From Symsagittifera roscoffensis (lineage: Eukaryota > Xenacoelomorpha > Acoela > Convolutidae): a stretch of 64,000 bases of DNA. Made by a program: the position numbers and the translations under genes. The stretch lies in the NCBI RefSeq assembly GCF_963678635.1, contig NC_087069.1, positions 15,784,660-15,848,659 on the forward strand, written 5' to 3'. The notes beneath the pieces are model-generated. The model was not told the DNA's origin, searched no databases, and worked only from the letters and a program-made list of their open reading frames with translations. Shown here piece after piece: positions 46,101-55,500 of the stretch (its first letter is position 1; each line of letters opens with the position of its first letter).

Positions 46101-49100
46101 ATCCACATTGACTGATTACTTCCATTTCTAACTTAGTGTCTGCCAGGGTTCGCGCCGTCTTCTTCGACCTTGTGGCGGTTACGGTCAGACCTGCCAAGAG
46201 CATAGGGGGTATCAGATTCTCTTTTTCTCCCCCTGTCAGCGTTGTACTATCTCCCTGCCCGCTCTCGCCTGAACGACCTGCGCTCGTTAAAGAGGTCACC
46301 ACTGCGTTGGCTCTTGACTTCACCACTCTCGGGTTCATGGCTCGACTTCCTGTCTTCCCTTTTAGTCGCTTCAGCCCTTTCCTGGCTCGTCTGACAGGTA
46401 ATTTCTTTGCAACATGCTGATCATCGGCACTGTCTTCTGTTACTGACTCGGTCAGAACATCCGACTCCATGGAGCTCACTATTTTCTCCAGGACCTCACG
46501 CATAATGGGTTGGTTCAATCCCACCTTCATTATGGACTGCGTCCCATATCGCCTTATCACGTCCCAAGATTTCTCCATGAAGTTTACTCGGCTCCAGATT
46601 GCTCCTGTCTTGCCTTCCAACTCCATTTGATATCTTTCCCATTCTTCTTCTGGTAATGTGCTGAGGAACGATATCTTCATTGACTCTTCAATTTTCCTCC
46701 TCCTTGGTGACTCATAAAGCAGTTTCTGCGGATCCCTGCTTCGGCACTCTCTAGCCTGGCTTATTGGGTCTATCGGAGATAGATCGGCTGACGCCTCCTT
46801 TGTAGGAGACATGAAGGACGATGGTGCCATTAACAATAGACTCCCATCAACTTCCCCATCGTCATCTTCACTGAACCGGTACTCCAGCAAGTCCCTTTCC
46901 AACGCTCCTAGATCGGTCTCTCCCGATTTCTCCGTCTTGCTTCCGGTCCCTTCATCGTTATCGTCCTGATCCATCAATTCATCGTCGTCCGCATCAGGTT
47001 TCGGCCTAGGTCCCGAGGGTCCTTGTCGTGCGTCTGCGCCCGAATCCGGCCGAGCCGGTACGGCCATGTCTCCTGCATGATAAAACAATTCATCATCGAC
47101 CAGGAACTCTACTAACTCCTCACCATGTGGGGCCAGGTCTTCTATCGTTATATATGTGCCTCCTCTGCTCTCTCTTGCCACTTCCTGCATCACCACTTTC
47201 GCTTCTCCTGACCACTTCAGTCTCGATAAGTCATCCGCGGAAGAATACACTTCGTTCCACGTTTCAGCCGAGACCTCTGGTCTCCTGGAGGGTAGTGCTT
47301 TGATCTTCTTCCTGCTCCAGGCATCGGGGAATGAGAAGTCGAACGTATGCGCGGCAGCGACGTTCCAGCTGATGAAGCGCGGCTCCATCCCTCCACTCCA
47401 CTTCTGCATTCTCTTCTCCGCGTCACGGGCTGCTCCGATACGAGGGGCAATGATGGGAGATGTGACTCCCAACAACATCCTCCTTATCGGTGGATATCGA
47501 TGGCATTGGTCCGGCAGCGGCCTGGACCCAGGAAGCCATGTTTGTTGATTCTCTTTTGCATGGGCATAGGCTCCCGGCAATTGAGGTACTACCACAGCCT
47601 CTCCTGTATCTTTCACCACTGGTCTCAGATTCCAGAGTTTTGGGTTGAACTGGATGTGGGACAGATCCTCACGACCCATTCGGCATTTGAAGTGGTTGCT
47701 GAAATCCATCAACACCCAACCTGGCTCTGCTATTCTTCCGAACAACCTATCATCGCTAGCCAGCTTTCTCAGTTCACTCTGCTCTACCCAATTCAGCACG
47801 GAACAATCCACTACTGAGACCAGGTTGACGTACAACACTGAATTCCTGTACGCTTTAACTTGCACATCCGGGAACGCAAAGGACATCACCGGTCCATAAA
47901 CCACTGTGACGAATTCCCTCAGTCCGTGGACCAGAGCCAACGGATCAATCCGCATCATGACAGCTAAGTCTGTTAATAAGGGCATGCCACAATACTGTTT
48001 GCATTCGCTTGCGTTCGTCGCCACTTTGTCCTCTCCTGTTACGCTTCTGTTCTGTTGCAGGAGGTATTGAAGTAGGAGAGTCCTCCAGTCTTTCATCTTC
48101 TTGAGCGAGGCGGTCTCCAACAGTGCATTGAACTCACGACTGGGTCCCTGCAGTTGTTCAGGGTAACGCAATAGCACAAGCAAGTCTCCCAGTCGACCAT
48201 AGGTCATGGCAATCAGGGTCAAGAGTCCATCCAACCTCAAATCGGCCAACGCTTGGGTAAAGAGGTTTGCCGGTCCTTTCACAAAGTTTTCATGACCAAA
48301 TGTCACGTATAAGGCTAACACCAGGCCAATCGACATCTTCCTGATGTCTTTAACAAAACTTGCGATCAGGTTCCTAGATGCCCTCGGATAGCACGTCGAT
48401 AGGAAAGATGGCGTCCATCCCACTCCCATTCCGCCCAAGATAGCATCCGATCGTTCGTACTGTGCTTTCGTGGCCAGCACGTCAGCTTGGAACTTGTCCA
48501 ACGACATCGTATTCACATCTTGCATCAGCTTCAACATCTTGCCTCCAGCCAACTCCCGGGCATCAAGTAGACTCTTCAAATACGCGTGTATCTCTTTGAT
48601 TATTGCCGGCGCATACTCAAACGCGTCCTCACCCAAGGTGCACAGCCTCGGTGACAGATACAACCATATGTTGTTGTGTGGCTTCGTACGCAAAGCCATT
48701 GCCATGAGGTCCTCTTCTGCTGACGTCATGTTCTTCCTGATCATCCTTCCCTGCTCATTCTCTTTATGATCCATCTGCCTGAACCAGAGATCATCAGCCA
48801 CCTGTTGCACTAACAGATGATCGTCACCTACCCCTGGTCTTAGCTTCAATAATCTTGCGAAATTGGACAGCTCCAACCCCAGAACTTCATCTAGCACCAA
48901 CCGAGTTGTGCTACAATCTCTGAGTCCCTGTATGGCATTCGAGATGTCAGACCAAACAGCGGGAAGCTCAGATCGGGACGGATAATAATTGTCCGGGTCC
49001 ACCACTCTGTTTGGGGCAGGAATTATCACGTTATATATCCCCTCCGCTATCGTCGTGACCATCGTGTACACAAATTGAAGGGGTTCAGGCAACGCAGCGT

Positions 49101-52059
49101 AGCCTGGTGACAATACAAAGATCACCTTCACCACATTCATGGTGAATCGTTGTCTTGCTGCTGCCTCTACCTCGGCCATCGCCAAGAGCAGTGTCATTAT
49201 CGCTTCCCCTATAACTTCGTTACTCGGGATCGATCCATCCGTCAGACGTGACAATAGGCCTCTGCTTTGTAGATGATCATTCGAGCCTGCAACCACTATC
49301 ACCTGCGGCTCCATACTGACCACTCTCCGTACACTTATCATCATGCCTATCGCCTGTCCCCAGTCCAGCTTAGGCGCCGTTAAGAAAATCACATCAGGCC
49401 AGAATAGAGAACGGGGTGTATAGAGATAATCGGAGCCGGCCACAACCAGATACTTGGCAGCCTTCATGTCCAAGGGATCATACGCTGCAAAAAGGCCATC
49501 ACCTACTGGGGCCTTCAGATTCCCATATCTCTTATCGTCTCCAACCACTGTTGTGGTTCGGGGGTAATCCCTAGAATACTCGCCCGGCGTCTGACCGGGT
49601 GGTTTAGCGAATTGTCTAAACATCTTGTGATGTTTGTTGTTGGGCTTGTTCTCCGTCTGGAACTTGCCTTTTCGAACAGGTGGTGTCCTTTCCCGGGCCC
49701 TATCTCGAACGTCGGTGAGCGACCGGGTGTTTAGAGGTCCAAAGGTATTGTCATGAGGCAATCCATCCAAGTCCGCATGTCGGAGTGAGGTCGAGGAGCT
49801 GAATTTCTCCTGCTCTGCTAGCAGCCAATCCACGCCCGGTATCCGATAAAGTCGCGACACTGTGGGACTTTCACCGCCAGTCATTCTCATCACATCTTCC
49901 CGACACGCCAGGGTATTCATATTCAACTTCGCCGACATGTCCGTCTTATACTGACCCCAGTGGCTAGGATCTGAACTATTCCAAAGCAACCTGCTGCCGG
50001 ATTCAATTCCCTCCGCTGGCACGGTACTTGTCGACGGTCCTGCCGTCGAAGCAGGATTTGTCGTGGCAGGCGAATCATTCCTCCTAGACGCGGTCTGGGA
50101 GTTGTTTCTATTACTCTGTTCCACCGATCTGCCGAGTCGGCTTCCAATCGATTGCGGCCTGGGAGGAGGGGCAGTCCCCAGCCTGTCTCTCACGTTTGAG
50201 CTCGGAGCGACGGTTACGGCTCCAACCGTCTCCGTTGCCAAGGGCCCTAGGCGGTTGGCGAGGGATTCGGGCACGGTTGCCCTTACTCTACTCCCTCCGG
50301 TCAAATTGGTCCGAGCCAAAGAACCGGTCGCCCTCAATTCTTGCTCCACTTCTCTCAACTGCGTCTGAAACACATCGTTAATCCAATGTCTCCCTCGTTG
50401 GCTATTAAAGTGCACTCCATCTCTGGTGAGCTCGATGTGATCAGTCATAAGTAGCATATTTTCAAGATCCAGGAGTCGCAACTCGCCAGGATTGTTCCTC
50501 ACCAGATTGCGGGTCATTTCATTCCACCGCGTTACGTTGCCATTCATAAAATCCGCAGCTATAGTGCCCACCAAAGGATTTGGCGGTATCGTACACAGGA
50601 TCACGAGCCTGGGTCTATACTTTTCCTTCAATTCGTTCAATAGACACACCAACAGAGGTTCCCACTTGTTCTCTGGAGTTACGGGGGCTCTCGAGACGTC
50701 ATTAGTCCCCAGCATTATTGTCAATGTATCCAGATGATCCTCGCCCTGGAACTCCATCATTTTGATAACTTGAGCCACTGAGGCTCCTCCAAAGGACAGA
50801 GTGGTAGTCTGGCCATAGACGAAGATCTCATTCAGATCTCTCACCAGACTGTCTCCAATGATCAAATGGCGACTCCCTGGGGGAATCACTTGGTCGCTCG
50901 TGGCGGGGTTCCAGCTCATGTCATTCAAGCAGGCTCGAGGATGCTCGGCTGGCACTTGCGTGAACTGATGACGTGTCATCAGGTTCTTCCTGATATCTAC
51001 CACGCGAGACTTCTCGAAGACTCCACCAGGCGCAGAGCACGCTATCGTGCGGGTTGCTCGCTCAGAGCCATCTGATGAATGATCACGACGCTGGGAAGGA
51101 ACGATCCTAGCCAGTGTCCGCTCAGTGCCTCTGTTGATTTCATCCATTGCGGCTCTGGCCACTTGGTTGAATGATTCCTGGAATTGAGGAGCTAGATAGG
51201 TGTCCGAAGGGTCTGGTATCGTGAACCTTTGATTCGAAGCAGACGGTCTCGTCTGCCGAGGAGCCTCGGGCCCCCTTGATGCACGCAAATCCAGAACCTC
51301 AGGTCCTCTCGATGCGCACAGCTCCTGCGCCGTTGTCCTGGGGCGTGTGTCGTTAGATCCCTCCGAGGGTCTCATGCTCGCCAGGATTTCCGGTGACACT
51401 TGGCTCACCTTCGCCATATACAGCTCCTTCAGGTGCTTTATCTCATCCTCCTTGTAGGCCACCTGCAGATCTTCGAATTTCTTTTTCCATTCGTCTCTCT
51501 CCCGAGCTATGGTCCTGTACTCCTGAAGTTTGGCACACAGCTCACTCTGATCCCTCTCCTTCTTCTCCAGTGTTTCAATCGTTTCCGACGTCTGGATCTC
51601 TATCTCGCTCACTCTCACTCTCTTCAGGGGAGGAGCAGCTGTTGGAGAGTCGACCGAGTGTGACGGGCCTGGCCCATCACGCTGTCTCTTCGCTCCGATT
51701 AATGGCTGCGCAGGTTGGACAGGTAAGGGCATCTCACCTAGCCGGTGGTCCCTTTGCTCACCTAGTCCCGGCTCACGAGCCAGGTCGTGGCCAGACATTT
51801 CTCCGCGCCTCCATCTCATCAATCGGTTTCGGCCTCTCTCGGCGGTCCCGGACTCACCGAAGGCCAACATCAACACTACTTCCGTAGGGCGATTCCCTCG
51901 ACCCTCTCTTCCCAGTGCATTGAGGAGTGCGACCACAAACATCGCCAACCCCGGGTCTTCTCGTGTAACGTCACAATCGATCAGCCGCTGATAGATCTCG
52001 TCTAGAGTCGCTCCTAGACTCGCTGAGAGGAATTCCATGAGTTCGTTAGTATCTCCCAT
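43192..52059 (-). CDS. giant accessory ORF in env position, SGNH/GDSL hydrolase domain plus second SGNH-like segment (2955 aa)
   Basis: Intact frame downstream of pol on the same strand. The first SGNH domain, ~395-565, has all four blocks: GDSL with Ser404, GGAS with Gly425, GTND with Asn453, and DGVH with Asp547 and His550. Serine esterase/lipase-type hydrolysis of acyl or acetyl esters is expected. A charged coiled-coil-like stretch (~155-230) precedes it. A second segment (~865-1060) repeats the pattern in weaker form: VVAGSDYLY (Ser876) and VVAGSNDHLQS (Asn927). An acidic, Asp/Glu-rich region lies near 1690. The rest (~1060-2955) is large, mostly globular-looking and unrecognised. No signal peptide, membrane anchor or glycoprotein features are evident, so it is not an ordinary env. 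Translation probably needs a spliced or subgenomic mRNA. Confidence 0.8.
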   Translation of the reverse strand: MGDTNELMEFLSASLGATLDEIYQRLIDCDVTREDPGLAMFVVALLNALGREGRGNRPTEVVLMLAFGESGTAERGRNRLMRWRRGEMSGHDLAREPGLGEQRDHRLGEMPLPVQPAQPLIGAKRQRDGPGPSHSVDSPTAAPPLKRVRVSEIEIQTSETIETLEKKERDQSELCAKLQEYRTIARERDEWKKKFEDLQVAYKEDEIKHLKELYMAKVSQVSPEILASMRPSEGSNDTRPRTTAQELCASRGPEVLDLRASRGPEAPRQTRPSASNQRFTIPDPSDTYLAPQFQESFNQVARAAMDEINRGTERTLARIVPSQRRDHSSDGSERATRTIACSAPGGVFEKSRVVDIRKNLMTRHQFTQVPAEHPRACLNDMSWNPATSDQVIPPGSRHLIIGDSLVRDLNEIFVYGQTTTLSFGGASVAQVIKMMEFQGEDHLDTLTIMLGTNDVSRAPVTPENKWEPLLVCLLNELKEKYRPRLVILCTIPPNPLVGTIAADFMNGNVTRWNEMTRNLVRNNPGELRLLDLENMLLMTDHIELTRDGVHFNSQRGRHWINDVFQTQLREVEQELRATGSLARTNLTGGSRVRATVPESLANRLGPLATETVGAVTVAPSSNVRDRLGTAPPPRPQSIGSRLGRSVEQSNRNNSQTASRRNDSPATTNPASTAGPSTSTVPAEGIESGSRLLWNSSDPSHWGQYKTDMSAKLNMNTLACREDVMRMTGGESPTVSRLYRIPGVDWLLAEQEKFSSSTSLRHADLDGLPHDNTFGPLNTRSLTDVRDRARERTPPVRKGKFQTENKPNNKHHKMFRQFAKPPGQTPGEYSRDYPRTTTVVGDDKRYGNLKAPVGDGLFAAYDPLDMKAAKYLVVAGSDYLYTPRSLFWPDVIFLTAPKLDWGQAIGMMISVRRVVSMEPQVIVVAGSNDHLQSRGLLSRLTDGSIPSNEVIGEAIMTLLLAMAEVEAAARQRFTMNVVKVIFVLSPGYAALPEPLQFVYTMVTTIAEGIYNVIIPAPNRVVDPDNYYPSRSELPAVWSDISNAIQGLRDCSTTRLVLDEVLGLELSNFARLLKLRPGVGDDHLLVQQVADDLWFRQMDHKENEQGRMIRKNMTSAEEDLMAMALRTKPHNNIWLYLSPRLCTLGEDAFEYAPAIIKEIHAYLKSLLDARELAGGKMLKLMQDVNTMSLDKFQADVLATKAQYERSDAILGGMGVGWTPSFLSTCYPRASRNLIASFVKDIRKMSIGLVLALYVTFGHENFVKGPANLFTQALADLRLDGLLTLIAMTYGRLGDLLVLLRYPEQLQGPSREFNALLETASLKKMKDWRTLLLQYLLQQNRSVTGEDKVATNASECKQYCGMPLLTDLAVMMRIDPLALVHGLREFVTVVYGPVMSFAFPDVQVKAYRNSVLYVNLVSVVDCSVLNWVEQSELRKLASDDRLFGRIAEPGWVLMDFSNHFKCRMGREDLSHIQFNPKLWNLRPVVKDTGEAVVVPQLPGAYAHAKENQQTWLPGSRPLPDQCHRYPPIRRMLLGVTSPIIAPRIGAARDAEKRMQKWSGGMEPRFISWNVAAAHTFDFSFPDAWSRKKIKALPSRRPEVSAETWNEVYSSADDLSRLKWSGEAKVVMQEVARESRGGTYITIEDLAPHGEELVEFLVDDELFYHAGDMAVPARPDSGADARQGPSGPRPKPDADDDELMDQDDNDEGTGSKTEKSGETDLGALERDLLEYRFSEDDDGEVDGSLLLMAPSSFMSPTKEASADLSPIDPISQARECRSRDPQKLLYESPRRRKIEESMKISFLSTLPEEEWERYQMELEGKTGAIWSRVNFMEKSWDVIRRYGTQSIMKVGLNQPIMREVLEKIVSSMESDVLTESVTEDSADDQHVAKKLPVRRARKGLKRLKGKTGSRAMNPRVVKSRANAVVTSLTSAGRSGESGQGDSTTLTGGEKENLIPPMLLAGLTVTATRSKKTARTLADTKLEMEVISQCGSGGLEDYRPSRINMAKLKLEGQLDVVEYSRITVPESVHMGDPAGGYVEMLKARNSARGHLMAWSEKRAMQEYLKGLTENSNFHRKEYGTVMSSEANEIGLEKLLEISWRAALQKYFDETMNAPATVAAYLAHPCVRTDLQVRLAWCLMGIKKAEYEASNDSKSREQELELMEALRTLISKDDSAIAWAKRKDALCFVRFVVDRIPTPVLGECVKIIRQKGVDCERNFLRALLELYQDMPLTVPSKESNDMESYRKLEEVRRYSNKELKVSRDLIEAVRGQKEFATLGRLKSFQYVSGIPGMAYNPFVNEEAREAYFDYEQVTVLNFWVERIKEIGMLMVEQPKLGIILEERVVEPSIPELKGQVSFDCGSWDGPLKTSLVVMWELMKPSWCPHPNAGLIWDMTADVMLERDDDASFHDLAMIHHLLSMRLTKKKSNPSTELSEEGTSSNWLKQGTCLAQHSGMEGHVCNVGHCLITLSEQHRQLARLYGRLSMSDKSAMELVADCHGVTDVNLITALGFYSMTSSIESLERLERAHELVTSLSVEIFPGALQTEQKIGGWREALENEMNLKDSEAYHRPTGSKYMVGSSSAPYCNSKYPTHMVVMDARTQQVLVDQLFSVPKCVRLARMSERSYDLLAKIFRAVPKRSEGELQDVVGEEFMILNEGNVSEFQKQKASGALPTEFPTIEEKDDLHRILMEVEPLLGASGYRTRRNIVRTHGEYPCHCLAQTLWYPKRGNLILIWDVEELYSTGLPDQNQPVSIVVVSAMLAVRWLEAYADTNEQETAVPTPEQLSNVKMSSELDLFRTTCKVLRIPKAIERIWSRQRLMPWFRAVMTSWMYERAKRHMSRNTEAYQSFQLDIGPGAYKRAFLTHRNAVTTAVKRVAGAPCVTENEKKEVLRADLERNVSLCLHNSFCRNREQKVNVDLLPCCKPRLLEQEGWGTARNSLDMLEKVLEDSDAEHQDGEMME

Positions 52060-52518
52060 TTCTTTTCGTGTTGATTCTTCGTGTAATCTCTTTCTGTCTC
52101 TTCAGATTCAGTGTCAGTAAACAATTTTCGATCAATCAAGATCTAAAAGACAGGTCGCGACTTAGAACCATCATTTTAAGATGCAACATCAATCAATTCT
52201 CTAAAACTCTCCATTGAAATTCTCTTTTTCAATTCTGATTTAAAATTTTAGCACCAAGGTGGATCGTCCACCTTTACTTTTGTCAGAGTACCACGAATGT
52301 ACGCTGTCACCTTGATGACCTGGGGTGCCCCAGGTCTTTTATGACACTAACATAAAACATATCACAACAATAACATAACATAAACACATAAACATCACAT
52401 AAACATCACATAAAAACCTAATCCCTAATACTGTACCTAAGACCTAACCTAATCTAAAACTTGACTCTAATTCCTATCGAATAACTTAATAAAAACCACT
52501 TATCGCCGGGCGCAATTC
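52060..52518 (-). other. spacer between Gag-Pol and accessory ORF, with candidate splice acceptor
   Basis: Non-coding. 52340-52420 holds short repeats of the acataaacatcac type. In sense direction CTGTCTTTTAG followed by ATCTTG (around 52153-52139) resembles a nematode 3' splice site ~90 bp before the start of the 2955-aa ORF, which would suit a spliced mRNA. No donor was identified. Confidence 0.35.
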
Positions 52519-55500
52519 TTAGCATATACTCAGATAGTATTTTTTATGTAAGTAAACCTCTATGTCAGTCTCTAAAAATATCACATGCACAAGAGCGTAC
52601 AACTCTCTCGGGTGTAGCTTCCCTCTATTGGGATCATAAACTGGCAATGAGAGAGAGGTCACACCTCTCTCAACCAGGAAATCCCTAAGTCGAGTCAAGG
52701 CCAATACCAAGCTCTCCGGGTTCGCGTGTTGCCTATCAGTAGCTTTCGTGACCAAAAAACACAAATATTTCCCTGGTATCTGTGATGCAACAGGAGGCAA
52801 CGCTATCATTCCTCCTACACCCGGCCTCTGTTTCCACAAAAACTCGATATTCTTGTACTCCCTTTTAAAGTCGGCCGCTAGTGCTGTTTTGAAGCTTACG
52901 TCCGCCGTTATCGCTATGGCGCACGTGCGTTCCGTGAGTATGAAATCGCTGTCCGTTATAACGATATTGTTCGAATAATGGTTCGGTAGATCAAAATACG
53001 ATTCAAAGATTCGTCCAAAAGGTGGTTTCTTAGCATTCTCGCCCTCTGTCTCTAGTTCTCCGGTTTCCCTTGCCGATTTCAATTTTTTTATCATGAGATT
53101 TTCGGTGTGGGTGAGTCCTACCCCCACTCCCCGGACAAAAATATCCATCGACGTCCCCGTCGATCGCCCAAAGTCTAGGAGACCGAGGTTGGATTGTGGA
53201 ACACGTAGAGGACCATCTGGGGCGACCCAGTTGGACTCGGTATTATCATGACTGATGTATTTGACGCCGTCCCTATCGACGTCCTGAATCGTCAGGATCG
53301 TCTCTTTTGGATCTGTCGGCAGATCATGGAGCCATTCGAGCACGCGCAAGTTTGTTAGTTCTTGCTCATGAGTCTGTTCCGCCTCTGGTTCGAACTCCAC
53401 TTCCGGTTCTGATCGATCGTCGATCCAATCTTGATTCATATCGTTCACAAGGTCGATTTCTTCTAGCATCGCTACTTCGTCCAGCCCCACCAGCGAGTCT
53501 ATGACATCACTCACTACTATCCGGTCTACAACGAAGTCCTCGCCATACGGATTGTATTTCTTCTGGTTTCTTCCTCTCTTACTTTGGCGTGTCTCCATAG
53601 TGAGCGGAAAGTCAGGCTGTATCCCTTTGTCAATTTCGGTTTGTTCTGGGCAATCCCAGTCTTCTTCGGCATAGGGTAGAGTTTCATCGTCCACCTCTAC
53701 TCGCTCAGTCAACTCGAGATCCAGTGGTAGATCGCAATCGTCCACCACCTCATTCCCGTCGTTCTTGTCGCGGGTACCCCTTTCATTCACTTCACAAGCA
53801 GGATCCACTATTAAATAGTCTCCCTCTTGCATGTCCGCTGGGATGCACCAATCCTCGGACGAGGCGTTGTGTGGTTTGATGTTCTCGTAATGAGCCGCTC
53901 TTCCTGTGCTCAGCCGATAAAAACGACCTCCTTGATGCACCTCTGTTATCTGAAATGGACCACGCCATTTCTTTAATAGTTTCTTGGTTCCTTTTGGTGG
54001 AACCACTTCCTGGAACACCCAGACGTAATCGCCAACTGAATAGGCTTTTGCATCGGCTGTCCTCTTATCAAACCTCCTTTTTTGTCTAATCTGCGCCTGT
54101 TGCGTATTCCTCCTACATAAGTCATTGAGGTCCTGTTGTCTTCTGATAACGTCCCGCACGTACGTTTGCGGTGCTGTCCTCTTCCCTTCATATTCAGGGT
54201 AGAAGAACGTCAACGGGAGTGCTTTTTCATGACCCGTCAGCATCATATGTGGACTTATTCCCGTGGTGGAATGCTCCGTGCTGTTGTAAGCACCCATCAC
54301 TTGCGGTAAGTGCTTGTCCCAGTCATCCATGTAGCGTGAGCAGTAGACTCTCAATATGGATACCAGTGTGCGATTCTGCCTCTCGACTAGGCCATTCGTT
54401 TGCGGGTGATAAGTGGTCGAGTGGGCCTGCGCTACCTGCGACCTTTTCATTAATTCTTTCGTGAGATCACCTACGAATGCTTTGCCATTGTCCGATTGGA
54501 ACGTGATGGGGCAGCCATGCCTTGCTATCCACACGTTTATCAAATGATCGCACGTTTCTTCTGCCGATGCTGTCATGCAGGGTGCTGCCTCCGCATACTT
54601 CGTAAAATGGTCGATCATTACCAGCACCTGATTGTAGCCCGTTGCTGTCATGCAGATTTTCTGATGATCAATTTGCACCACTTCGTTGAAACCTGACGAT
54701 TCTATTGACTGTAGGGGGAACCTCAGTTTTCTGGGATCCTTTGCCTGTTGACAAGACAGGCATGCGGCTATCCATTTCTCACAAGCCTTCTTTAATCCCG
54801 GCCATTCGAATGGTTTTTGTATCCTGTTATACACTTTGTCCACACCTTGATGTCCCATCTGATCATGTGAGCGAAAGAGTAATTCGGTCTGGTACAACTG
54901 AGGTAACACGATTGAATTGTATTTATAAAGGAGCTTGTCCTCTTCCTTGCGCTTACAGGCCACGATTCCGTCCTTATTCAGGTACAACAAGTCTTTCCTC
55001 TTCAGGTAAAACTGCTTCAGTATTTTGTAGCTGTCTTCTTCCAAGTCTCCCTTGTCAGGTGCTCCATTCTCGATCCATCTTTTCAGACTGCTCGTCATTC
55101 TATCATTTCGTTGAGCCCTCAGGAGATCTGACAGCCTGTACCTGGCTTTCAAATACGTCTTCACCACGTTCATTTGCCCACTCATTATCTCCGGAGCATG
55201 AGCATCGTCCATCAACTTGACACACCATATCTTTTTCAAAGGCGTCGCTTCTTGCACAGATGGTTCCAGATTGGTACGGACGACCGTACCATGTGGCAGC
55301 AATCTGGTTGGGCGTTTTGAAACTGCTATCAGTTCGAGCTCGTCTGCGGCATTATCTACCACAGTGCCCTCTTCATCTGAGGTGTATCTGTCCCTGTCTG
55401 GATCCTGATGTATTTCTCGGTCCAGCCCACGCTGCTTCCAGTCTACCAATAAGGAGTGGATCGCAATGTCTGACATGTCGGAATTGGAAGTTGTTTCAGA

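Noticed and set aside
47330..47420. RFISWNVAA segment in the giant ORF considered as the start of an endonuclease/exonuclease/phosphatase domain
   Set aside because: Only the opening motif resembles that family. None of the later catalytic motifs (for example the QE and GDFN-type blocks) follows.
43192..52059. Giant ORF considered as a retroviral-type envelope glycoprotein
   Set aside because: No signal peptide, transmembrane anchor, furin-type site or cysteine-rich ectodomain pattern is seen. It is env only by position.
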